DNA of 64,000 nucleotides from Paucihalobacter sp036825875 (GTDB taxonomy: Bacteria > Bacteroidota > Bacteroidia > Flavobacteriales > Flavobacteriaceae): contig NZ_DAISXK010000010.1 in the NCBI RefSeq assembly GCF_036825875.1, forward strand, positions 10,460 to 74,459, in the 5' to 3' direction. Under the pieces are notes generated by a model. That model did no database searches. It had not been told where the DNA came from and saw only the letters and a list, made by a program, of their open reading frames with translations. The translations under genes were made by a program, and so were the position numbers. This document shows positions 8,501-14,916 of the stretch, one piece after another; within the stretch, counting starts at the first letter, position 1; every line of letters begins with the position of its first letter.

Positions 8501-8648
8501 TTGTGTTGCGGTTGTGTTCTTTTAGATATTGCGACAGCATCCATTCTATTTGGCCATTGGTGCTGCGAAACTCGTCAGCAGCCCATTTTTCAACGGCATT
8601 CAGCAGTTCTTCATTTATTCTCAAAGCAAAAGCCTTTTTTTTGGACAT
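8487..8648 (-). CDS. Arc-family ribbon-helix-helix DNA-binding protein
   Basis: A 53-aa protein beginning MSKKKAFALRINEELLNAVE and continuing with a second helix around KWAADEFRSTNGQIEWML. This is the Arc/MetJ ribbon-helix-helix layout: a short beta strand (AFALRI), helix A, a turn containing S-x-N-G-Q, and helix B. Such proteins dimerise and bind DNA through the strand. Its ATG shares a base with the TAA of the upstream DUF1648 gene (TAATG), so it is translationally coupled. It is last in the SPFH/DUF4177/DUF1648 cassette. Likely role: autoregulator of that operon (inference). It is not a toxin-antitoxin pair, since no toxin gene is adjacent. Confidence 0.85.
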   Translation of the reverse strand: MSKKKAFALRINEELLNAVEKWAADEFRSTNGQIEWMLSQYLKEHNRNTKNKE

Positions 8649-9160
8649 TATTTTTTTGATTTGTTAATTTTTCGTTGAAAGTAAATTGCCAAAACAGGTA
8701 ATGCCACACAAAAACCTACTAAAATTGGCAGAAAATAAGGACTTATGCCTTGTTCTGGAAAATGTGTGCTTATTACAATATTGTGTGTAATATAGCCGAA
8801 CATTAGGCACATAAAAAAATTGAATATCCTCAAAAATCTAACACTAAATTTGTAATTTTTATGCGCATTTTCCTGTGTAATATTTACGCTGTAATTATGT
8901 ATATGCGGATATAAGTTTAAAATAAATAATAGAATATAAATTCCAGTAGCAACAGAAGGAATGATAAAAAGTGTGTTTTTACTACCGTAATCATCTGCAA
9001 TCCCTGCCGCGTTAAAATGTGTTGGTATTATATCTGGTAAGGATTGATACTCCATAAAGACATAACACCACATAATAATAAGAATAGCTATACTAGCTAA
9101 TTCTGCGATATAATCTACAGTTTCAAAAGGAACTTTTATTTTTGGTCTGTCGCTATACAT
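8648..9160 (-). CDS. DUF1648 domain membrane protein
   Basis: A 170-aa inner-membrane protein with four hydrophobic segments. The first (about residues 17-36) is followed by the DUF1648 signature SLPDIIPTHFNAAGIADDYGSK, in which the P-x-H-F-N-x-x-G pattern is diagnostic. The family includes SdpI-related immunity proteins and membrane proteins of unknown role, but the SdpI-specific C-terminal part is not evident. It is coupled at both ends by TAATG overlaps, to DUF4177 upstream and the Arc protein downstream. Function unknown; an envelope or membrane-stress role is inferred only from the SPFH neighbour. Confidence 0.83.
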   Translation of the reverse strand: MYSDRPKIKVPFETVDYIAELASIAILIIMWCYVFMEYQSLPDIIPTHFNAAGIADDYGSKNTLFIIPSVATGIYILLFILNLYPHIHNYSVNITQENAHKNYKFSVRFLRIFNFFMCLMFGYITHNIVISTHFPEQGISPYFLPILVGFCVALPVLAIYFQRKINKSKK

Positions 9161-9318
9161 TACCTGTTTTTTTCTCTTTCAAAAATAATTAGGTTTTGCG
9201 CTTGATTGATGTGATTTAATTGCCAACCTTCACGCGCATATTGATTAAGAATATCTTCAATCTTTTGTGCTCGTTTTGTGATGCCTAAACTAGGTGTGAT
9301 GGTTTTATACTCTTTCAT
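9160..9318 (-). CDS. Small DUF4177-like protein
   Basis: A 52-aa protein beginning MKEYKTITPSLGITKRAQKI, with a GWQL turn and a terminal LIIFERE strand. The order (strand, helix ending in an NQYAREGWQL segment, strand) is that of DUF4177, a small alpha/beta family of unknown function often next to membrane proteins. Its TAA overlaps the ATG of the DUF1648 gene, and it begins three bases after the SPFH stop. It is too short for standard ORF cut-offs, but the couplings and codon structure support it as real. Confidence 0.8.
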   Translation of the reverse strand: MKEYKTITPSLGITKRAQKIEDILNQYAREGWQLNHINQAQNLIIFEREKNR

Positions 9319-9321
9319 TTT

Positions 9322-10182
9322 CTAGTGATTTAAAGTTCCAGCATTTACAACGGGCGCAGCTTCTTTATCTCCGCAAAGTACTACCATTAAATTACTGACC
9401 ATGGCGGCTTTGCGTTCATCATCTAAGTCCACAACTTTCTTTTTGCTCAGTTGGTCAATAGCCATTTCAACCATACTAACAGCACCTTCAACAATTTTAT
9501 GTCTTGCCGCAACAATGGCCGTGGCTTGCTGTCTTTTAAGCATGGCATTGGCAATTTCCTGAGCGTATGCGAGATAACCAATGCGCGCTTCTAACACTTC
9601 AATACCAGCGATTAGTAAACGTTCTTCAATTTCTTTTTCAAGTGCTTCACTTACTTCGTTAACGCTGGAACGTAAGGTGATGTCTTCATCATGACCTTCA
9701 TCAGCAAAATTATCGTAAGGATACATGCTCGCTAATTTTCTAACCGCTGCATCGGTTTGCACACGGACAAAATTTTCGAAATTGTCAACGTCAAAGGCTG
9801 CTTTGTAAGTGTCAAAAACCCGCCAAACCAAAATGGTACTGATCATTATGGGATTACCAAGTTTATCGTTTACTTTAAGTCGTTCGCTATCAAAATTGCT
9901 AGCCCTTAATGAAATTTTCTTTTTGGTATAAAAAGGATTTACCCAATAAAATCCATTTTTCTTAATGGTGCCGACGTACTCACCAAATAACAAAAGTACA
10001 CGCGAATTGTTGGGTTGAACCATTACAAATCCAAAAGCCATAAAGAGCGAAGCTACAACCAGTAATACGATTAATGGGTGTCTAAATGCGACTAATAAAG
10101 CAATACTTCCAAAAAACATGGCTATAAACATAAAAAGCATAAAGTAGCCATTTGCAAGTTCAATAATTTTTTCTTCTTTCAT
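9322..10182 (-). CDS. SPFH/Band 7 domain membrane protein
   Basis: A 286-aa stomatin/prohibitin-like protein. Two adjacent hydrophobic segments lie near the N-terminus (about residues 12-52). The SPFH domain starts at VQPNNSRVLLLFGEYVGTIKKNGFYWVNPF and continues through SLRASNFDSERLKVNDKLGNP. A charged helical region follows (VNEVSEALEKEIEERLLIAGIEV, then AMLKRQQATAIVAARHKIVEGA), typical of SPFH oligomerisation. It is expected to form large rings in the membrane. It is first in a four-gene operon with a consensus promoter 47-77 bp upstream. The C-terminal segment PVVNAGTLNH is likely flexible. Confidence 0.9.
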   Translation of the reverse strand: MKEEKIIELANGYFMLFMFIAMFFGSIALLVAFRHPLIVLLVVASLFMAFGFVMVQPNNSRVLLLFGEYVGTIKKNGFYWVNPFYTKKKISLRASNFDSERLKVNDKLGNPIMISTILVWRVFDTYKAAFDVDNFENFVRVQTDAAVRKLASMYPYDNFADEGHDEDITLRSSVNEVSEALEKEIEERLLIAGIEVLEARIGYLAYAQEIANAMLKRQQATAIVAARHKIVEGAVSMVEMAIDQLSKKKVVDLDDERKAAMVSNLMVVLCGDKEAAPVVNAGTLNH

Positions 10183-10228
10183 TTTTTTAAATTTTAGGTT
10201 GAATCATTATGGTATTAAAATGATATCG

Positions 10229-10259
10229 TAAAGATATATAAAAATTACGATTGTGCAAA
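10229..10259 (-). promoter_or_regulatory. Promoter of the SPFH cassette (TTTG-N19-TATCTTTA)
   Basis: On the minus strand TTTG (complement of 10256-10259), 19 bases, then TATCTTTA (complement of 10229-10236), one mismatch from TAnnTTTG. It predicts a leader of about 40 nt before the SPFH start. Confidence 0.65.
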
Positions 10260-10480
10260 TAAAATTTTTGTTGCTTAATAAAAATAAGAAGACCAATAAA
10301 ATAAATTAGAGAAATTATATCTCCTTAAGATAATTTAAATAAAACAAAAAGTTAAATAGAAGAAATTACCAAACAAGATTTGTGTTTGGCATGAGATTTG
10401 ATTTTTATATTATAGTTTATTGTGAAACATTATTTTTGAATATCTTTTCAAAAAGTTTCATAGTAAGTTGGTTGGTTAGT
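10260..10480. other. Intergenic AT-rich stretch
   Basis: About 220 bp between the SPFH promoter and the terminator of the alpha/beta hydrolase gene. Very AT-rich. The only structure I see is the inverted repeat CCAAACA / TGTTTGG at 10369-10389. No convincing gene; an ORF at 10382-10603 runs through the terminator into the hydrolase gene and is rejected. Confidence 0.6.
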
Positions 10481-10510
10481 AAAAAGCACCGTGGTTGGTG
10501 CTTTTTTTTA
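10481..10510 (-). terminator. Intrinsic terminator of the alpha/beta hydrolase gene
   Basis: Stem AAAAGCACC / GGTGCTTTT with a six-base loop and T-rich sequence on both sides. It directly follows the hydrolase stop on the minus strand. Confidence 0.75.
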
Positions 10511-11440
10511 TTTATTGAGTTTGTCAATAAAAGTTGTTATAGTGGTGATCAACTCCGGATTTATTTTTCTAAAACCTTCGTTATAGGATTTGGAATTTTC
10601 TAAATCGTCTCCATCAATGGTAAACAATACGTGATTCATATTATCTATAATTACGATTTCAGAATTTGGCAAAGCTTCATTCAGTAGTTTTGCTTCTTCA
10701 ACTGAAACTTGTAAATCTTTGGTGCCATTAACAATTAGCACAGGTATTTCGAGGCTGGAAATGATTTCAGCGGGATTGTACTGCATCCAGTTCATCATAA
10801 ACGGTTGTAATTCTATGTTGAAAAGCGAAGCTAGTGCTGGAGAATAGTCAGTAGTGGTTTTTCCAGATTTCAAAATACCGAACACACGTTTGGTTTCTTC
10901 AATAAAAAATGGTGCCGTTTTGCCAACTTGTTCCGTGATAACCATGCTTATGTCTTGTCCTGCACCAGCTAATGAAATAAAAGCATCGGCTTTGCTTGAG
11001 GCCAGCATTCCTACCAAACTTCCTTGACTGTGTCCTATTACTACAATATTTTTATACGTATTTTTTTCATTGAAATAATCCACAATATTTTGGGCGTCGG
11101 TTACAAAATCGTCAAACATAATATTAGGATCAACCTTGCCTTTAAGAATTTGTTTTACTACGCGCTTGTCGTATCTAAAGGTAGCGATGTTATGTTTGGT
11201 TAAGGATTCGGCCAATGATTTAAGCGAATTGCTTTTCATGAAATTCTGATTCCCATTTCTATCGGTTGGTCCGGATCCTGCAATGATGATGGCTAAGGTT
11301 GTTGCAGTGTTATTGTCAAGTTCAAGTAAGGTACCATCTATATGTTCACTAATAGCAATTTCTTGACTTTTGAAATTATCTGTTTGAGAAGAAGCACTAA
11401 ACACTTGAAGCAGGAAAAAGAATGCGATGATGAATTTCAT
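10508..11440 (-). CDS. Secreted alpha/beta hydrolase (S33-like)
   Basis: A 310-aa protein with a cleavable signal peptide (MKFIIAFFFLLQVFSASSQ). The alpha/beta-hydrolase features are an oxyanion segment IIAGSGPTDRNGN, the nucleophile elbow GHSQG (Ser at about residue 137), an acid in the VNGTKDLQVS segment, and a catalytic His in NMNHVLF. The GPTDRNGN segment is shared with dienelactone-hydrolase or serine-aminopeptidase-like peptidases common in Bacteroidota. The substrate is unknown; the periplasm is the likely location. It is transcribed alone and ends in a strong hairpin. Confidence 0.88.
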   Translation of the reverse strand: MKFIIAFFFLLQVFSASSQTDNFKSQEIAISEHIDGTLLELDNNTATTLAIIIAGSGPTDRNGNQNFMKSNSLKSLAESLTKHNIATFRYDKRVVKQILKGKVDPNIMFDDFVTDAQNIVDYFNEKNTYKNIVVIGHSQGSLVGMLASSKADAFISLAGAGQDISMVITEQVGKTAPFFIEETKRVFGILKSGKTTTDYSPALASLFNIELQPFMMNWMQYNPAEIISSLEIPVLIVNGTKDLQVSVEEAKLLNEALPNSEIVIIDNMNHVLFTIDGDDLENSKSYNEGFRKINPELITTITTFIDKLNK

Positions 11441-11674
11441 AAGTATGTGTTTAATGATGTCTTGATTTATAAAATAATATTCTGAATCTAAAGTACGTAA
11501 AATCCTTTCCGATATTGTATTTAATTATACAATGTATGTCAATTTAATAGATAAATTAAATCTCAAGATTATGCATTTCATCGATTATAAGTGATATTAT
11601 GTCTTTAAATGTTAAATTATCATGTATTTCATCGATTAAATATGTTTTTAAACGTCACAATTAAAATATAATAT
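11441..11674. other. Intergenic region with a 13-bp direct repeat
   Basis: Very AT-rich region upstream of both the hydrolase gene and a candidate small RNA. It holds two exact copies of ATTTCATCGATTA at 11575-11587 and 11626-11638, 51 bp apart (about five helical turns). The second copy is 37 bp before a -7-like element at 11675. They could be binding sites of a regulator. Confidence 0.45.
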
Positions 11675-11682
11675 TACTTTTG
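11675..11682 (+). promoter_or_regulatory. -7 element TACTTTTG with no gene behind it
   Basis: Exact TAnnTTTG match. No protein-coding gene follows on the plus strand before a terminator at 11793-11820, which suggests a non-coding transcript. No clear -33 TTG; the direct repeats upstream could substitute for one through an activator. Confidence 0.4.
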
Positions 11683-11688
11683 AAGTGT

Positions 11689-11822
11689 ACTAAAATTTAG
11701 TTTTTAGTTCAATGGATTAATTAATTAATATTTGCATATGTTGTTGATGTTAGAGACCCTAAATCTACTGCATATATAAAGCAAATTAGGGAAACCGAGG
11801 TTGAGGGACCTCGGTTTTCTAT
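11689..11822 (+). ncRNA. Candidate structured small RNA, about 130 nt
   Basis: The segment lies between a -7 element and a strong terminator hairpin and has no ORF. It can fold: ATTTGCATATG (11730-11740) pairs with CATAT (11771-11775) and GCAAAT (11781-11786), leaving a five-base bulge, with an inner TTAG/CTAA hairpin (loop AGACC). An alternative helix CCCTAA/TTAGGG would compete. The terminator stem follows directly. I do not recognise an Rfam family and cannot rule out that the hairpin only terminates the alkB-like gene from the other side. Function unknown. Confidence 0.35.
11793..11820. terminator. Bidirectional intrinsic terminator
   Basis: GC-rich stem ACCGAGGT / ACCTCGGT with a six-base loop, T-run on the plus side and A-rich sequence on the other. 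It serves the AlkB-like gene on the minus strand and the candidate RNA on the plus strand. Confidence 0.8.
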
Positions 11823-12421
11823 TTTATATACCTAAAGGTTAAATTAATTCGTGGCTGAATAGATTGTTTCGTTTTCGCAATTTGATGTAACCAATGGTGT
11901 TGCATTTCACCTTTCATTATTAGTAAGCTGCCGTGGTTCAGAATTAACTTGTATTTTTCATTTAACAGTTTTCTATGTTTAAAATGAAATGGTCTTTCTT
12001 CACCAAAACTGACCGATGCAATTACGGGGTTAGTTCCTAATTCTTTTTCGTTATCAGCATGCCAACCATTGCTGTCTTGTCCGTCGCGATATAAATTGAG
12101 AAGCACAATATTGAATGTTGTTTCAGCGATTAGTTCCACTTCATTTTTAATTTGTTCAAGTAGTGCTGTGAATTTTTTTGGATACATGGTTATATTCGAA
12201 TAGGAATAAGATTTTTCAGTACTACCATAAAGCGCCGTCAGTCGCGGCTGTTTGTAGGTTTTGCCAAATACCCTAATATCATCATGCTGCCAGTCGGTAT
12301 CCTTAAATAGGTTGTTAAAAAAAACATCGGCAATTGACTTGTTGTAAAAATTTGGAATATAAATTAATTCAGCATTGGGTAGTTGAAGGTGTGTTTTTTC
12401 AGAATTGAATAAAGTCATCAA
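11819..12421 (-). CDS. AlkB-like 2-oxoglutarate/Fe(II) dioxygenase
   Basis: A 200-aa member of the AlkB family, whose members oxidatively remove alkyl groups from nucleic acid bases using Fe(II) and 2-oxoglutarate. Visible residues are the HxD pair (His121, Asp123 in GWHADNEKELG), the distal metal His in QHHWLHQ (about 176-179), and the terminal R-x-N-x-x-x-R (Arg191, Arg197 in RINLTFR) that binds 2-oxoglutarate. Substrate loop residues PRLTALYG fit the ALKBH2/3-like group. It is divergent from the VanX-like gene with 29 bp between. Nucleic acid repair is likely. Confidence 0.9.
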   Translation of the reverse strand: MMTLFNSEKTHLQLPNAELIYIPNFYNKSIADVFFNNLFKDTDWQHDDIRVFGKTYKQPRLTALYGSTEKSYSYSNITMYPKKFTALLEQIKNEVELIAETTFNIVLLNLYRDGQDSNGWHADNEKELGTNPVIASVSFGEERPFHFKHRKLLNEKYKLILNHGSLLIMKGEMQHHWLHQIAKTKQSIQPRINLTFRYIK

Positions 12422-12450
12422 GCAATTTTTATCTAAATTAGCTAAAAGAA

Positions 12451-13140
12451 ATGCAAATGCGCAAAAACATTTTTCAAAAAGTTCAATGTATTCTTTGGTT
12501 TCAATGCATTTGTTTTTTCGCTTCAGCGCAGCTACCCGAAGGGTTTGTTTACGTTAAAGAAGCTATTCCCGATATAGAAGTATCCTTAAGTTATTTCGGC
12601 ACCGAAAATTTTGTAGGCGATACGATTAATGGATATCGTGCGCATAAATTAATATTAAGTTCGGCCTCAGCAAAAGCTTTGGCAAAAGTACATGCCGAAC
12701 TTCAATCGAAAAACTTGTGCCTTCTAGTATTTGATGGTTATAGGCCGCAAACAGCTGTGAATCATTTTGTAAATTGGGCTAAAGATTTGAATGATACGCT
12801 TCAAAAATCTAAATTTTATCCAAAAGTAGAAAAGCGGTATTTGTTCCGGGATGGTTATATCGCGTCGCGTTCTGGTCATAGCCGAGGCAGCACTATCGAT
12901 CTTACGCTTATTGATGGCAACACAGGCAAACAGTTAGATATGGGAACGCCTTTTGACTTTTTCGGCTTAGAGTCCGCCGTGAATTATAAAGAATTAAGTT
13001 TGGAGCAGAAATCTAATAGAGCAATATTGCAACATGTCATGCAAAAACACGGATTTAGAAACTATCCTCAGGAATGGTGGCATTTTACCTTGCGAAATGA
13101 ACCGTTTCCAGATACGTATTTTGATTTTTTTGTAGAATAG
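12451..13140 (+). CDS. VanX/DdpX-like D-Ala-D-Ala dipeptidase (M15D)
   Basis: A 229-aa secreted zinc dipeptidase. Signal peptide at the N-terminus (ILWFQCICFFASAQ). The catalytic signatures are SGHSRGSTIDLTL, with the zinc His and Asp of the S-x-H-x-x-G-x-x-x-D pattern, and EWWHF, with the catalytic Glu and third zinc His. DGYRPQTAV carries the conserved Arg. It hydrolyses D-Ala-D-Ala in the periplasm, probably for peptidoglycan turnover. No vanH, vanA or vanRS genes are nearby, so resistance is not implied. The start may be ATG 12451 or 12457. Confidence 0.92.
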   Translation: MQMRKNIFQKVQCILWFQCICFFASAQLPEGFVYVKEAIPDIEVSLSYFGTENFVGDTINGYRAHKLILSSASAKALAKVHAELQSKNLCLLVFDGYRPQTAVNHFVNWAKDLNDTLQKSKFYPKVEKRYLFRDGYIASRSGHSRGSTIDLTLIDGNTGKQLDMGTPFDFFGLESAVNYKELSLEQKSNRAILQHVMQKHGFRNYPQEWWHFTLRNEPFPDTYFDFFVE

Positions 13141-13149
13141 ATTAGAACG

Positions 13150-13503
13150 TTACAAATACCAATAAGCCCAAAACATCAAGCCAAATTGTAACGGAATTCT
13201 TAATATTAAAATCCATTGCGGTATACCTGCCGAAGCTTTTTTTCCAGATAACATATACAAATGTACAAGCAAAAACACAGCAAGCATTGACATAATCCCA
13301 TAAATTGAAATCACTTTTAAAGCGGGAATACAGAGAGAAATGCCTAGTGCAATTTCGGCAGCGCCACTCAAATAAACTAGTAATTTATGATTTGGCAGAT
13401 AGCGTGGCATGATGCGCATGTATGCTTTAGGTTTGATAAAATGCATTATTCCGGCAAAAACATACATAAGTGCCATAATATAAAAGTGGATAGGTTCAGT
13501 CAT
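13150..13503 (-). CDS. DoxX-like membrane protein
   Basis: A 117-aa protein with four hydrophobic segments, matching the small DoxX/MauE-like family (FAGIMHFIKPKAYMRIMPRYLP, then LVYLSGAAEIALGISLCIP). I placed the start at ATG 13503 (MTEPIHFYIM), which overlaps the upstream stop by eight bases. The longer frame up to 13596 runs inside the preceding gene and would lack a sensible N-terminus. It probably sits in the inner membrane; the family is linked to redox or quinone functions, but the role is unproven. Translationally coupled to the gene at 13496-14470. Confidence 0.82.
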   Translation of the reverse strand: MTEPIHFYIMALMYVFAGIMHFIKPKAYMRIMPRYLPNHKLLVYLSGAAEIALGISLCIPALKVISIYGIMSMLAVFLLVHLYMLSGKKASAGIPQWILILRIPLQFGLMFWAYWYL

Positions 13504-14470
13504 TTTTATAAGTATTAAAGTTAATGCCAATACCGTAATTTTTGAAGTCGTTATTGAGTAAAGTTGAGGTAAAGCCATTATTTTTTTTGAAGGCAATCCA
13601 AGAATTATCGGCTATAAACACGCGTTTTATAAAGGTGCGAGATGCTTCAATTTTATCAGTAAACGGCAATAATGGTCTAAAATTAGTCGGAATATTAATC
13701 ACATCATCGCCCGATTTAATTTCCTTGTATTTTTTATTTGGCAGTAGTTTATCATTATCGTCGGTATAACCTAAAACTTGTAGCGAAATAAATACACCCT
13801 CTTTGGGGATAAAAATACTGTAGTTGCTTAGATCTAATTCATAAAAATTACCATCTTTTTCATTGGCAACAAAAACGATGTTTTGATTGGTAATTTCTTT
13901 TCCTGGAATACCATTATTATTTCGATAGAATTTCACCTTAAATAGGGTAGAAAATTCATATTTTTCAGCATTAGAAACTTTACGCTTATTCCAATCTTTA
14001 GATTCTGGTGTAATAGGAAATTGAACAGAAGTGATTTTCCTTGTTTTTGAATCATCAAATTGAAACAATACAGCAATTTCAGATTCTATAGTTGGCAGCC
14101 AGCAGTTGTAATAATCGTCGTCTAAATAGGGTTTAAGTTTTTCTTTTTTGAATTTCTTATTCAACTTTACACTTAGTACCACTTCGTCTAGCGTAGCAGT
14201 TTCTGAAGTTAAAAAAATTTCATTGTTCAGATTAACAGTAGCAATAGAAATCTTGGTATAACCTAAGGCGGAAATAAAAAGAGAATCGATATCTGGATAT
14301 ATATTATTGTTAAAAATAAAAATGCCTTCGTCATCGGCAAATAAGCCTTGACCATTACCAAATGCCACGGTTGCAAAAGATACTGGTAGTTTGTTTTCTT
14401 TATCTAAAATTTGAATTTGAGCCAATGTACCTTGGCAACAACAAAAAAAGATAACAATAAACCTGAACAT
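13496..14470 (-). CDS. Secreted protein with carboxypeptidase-regulatory-like N-terminal domain
   Basis: A 324-aa exported protein (signal peptide MFRFIVIFFCCCQGTLAQ). Residues about 19-95 look like the CarboxypepD_reg-like beta-sandwich found in outer-membrane proteins of Bacteroidota (IQILDKENKLPVSFATVAF, then a LDEVVLSVKLNKK end). The rest, with conserved-looking FPITPESKDWNKRK and FKVKFYRNNNGIPGKEI segments, resembles a beta-rich domain found in many flavobacterial surface proteins. No TonB plug or barrel follows. Envelope location likely, function unknown. Its end overlaps the DoxX-like gene. Confidence 0.72.
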   Translation of the reverse strand: MFRFIVIFFCCCQGTLAQIQILDKENKLPVSFATVAFGNGQGLFADDEGIFIFNNNIYPDIDSLFISALGYTKISIATVNLNNEIFLTSETATLDEVVLSVKLNKKFKKEKLKPYLDDDYYNCWLPTIESEIAVLFQFDDSKTRKITSVQFPITPESKDWNKRKVSNAEKYEFSTLFKVKFYRNNNGIPGKEITNQNIVFVANEKDGNFYELDLSNYSIFIPKEGVFISLQVLGYTDDNDKLLPNKKYKEIKSGDDVINIPTNFRPLLPFTDKIEASRTFIKRVFIADNSWIAFKKNNGFTSTLLNNDFKNYGIGINFNTYKND

Positions 14471-14506
14471 AGAGTAGTATTAAGAGAAGGCTAAGGTATC
14501 AAAATA

Positions 14507-14659
14507 TTAATCAATGGCGTTTTTTGTAATAAAGTATCTCCAACCAATAATGGCTAGCTGCCATTTTTTTGCTTTAGAAAGATCTAGTTTTTGTTTGGTA
14601 AAACTAGGTAGCAGTAATTTGTTGAGCGAGGCTAAAAATTTATAAATTAATTTTGTCAT
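14507..14659 (-). CDS. Small conserved protein often labelled SsrA-binding protein
   Basis: A 50-aa basic protein beginning MTKLIYKFLASLNKLLLPSF and containing LAIIGWRYFITKNAI. From memory, near-identical short proteins occur across Flavobacteriia and carry the label SsrA-binding protein. However, it has no SmpB fold and is far shorter than SmpB, so I treat the label as unsupported. It is amphipathic, with many Lys and Leu residues. It is transcribed as a single gene, and the 257 bp upstream hold nothing I can define. It was too short for the usual ORF thresholds. Confidence 0.65.
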   Translation of the reverse strand: MTKLIYKFLASLNKLLLPSFTKQKLDLSKAKKWQLAIIGWRYFITKNAID

Positions 14660-14916
14660 GTTTTATGCTACAAATGGTAGTTGTATTCTCTAAATTACTT
14701 CAAATTACAAAATTTCTAATAATTTGAAATAAAAATGTTAAAGTTGAGGTTTACAATTCTACTTTACAAGCGGTTAGGGATTGCTAACTTTTTTGGTAAT
14801 GTTTCAAATTAAATTTTAAAATAGCATATTCCTATATTTACACTATTCTAAAGTGTTTTTAAATTTAATTTTAAAAGAGAAAACCATAGGAATATCCCTA
14901 AAAATTAAATAAAAGT

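Noticed and set aside
8487..9318. Toxin-antitoxin pair made by the Arc and DUF4177 genes
   Set aside because: No toxin-like fold; the genes are separated by a membrane protein and sit in an SPFH operon.
9322..10182. Phage or defence-island membership of the SPFH gene
   Set aside because: Flanked by ordinary chromosomal genes; no nuclease, integrase or defence partner adjacent.
10382..10603. Plus-strand 73-codon frame
   Set aside because: Runs through the terminator hairpin at 10481-10510 into the hydrolase gene on the other strand; no promoter.
12451..13140. Vancomycin resistance gene
   Set aside because: Only the dipeptidase is present; no ligase, dehydrogenase or VanRS genes. Housekeeping peptidoglycan turnover is more likely.
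14507..14659. SmpB (SsrA-binding protein) identity of the 50-aa protein
   Set aside because: Too short and without the SmpB fold; the name seems to be inherited annotation. The gene itself is kept.
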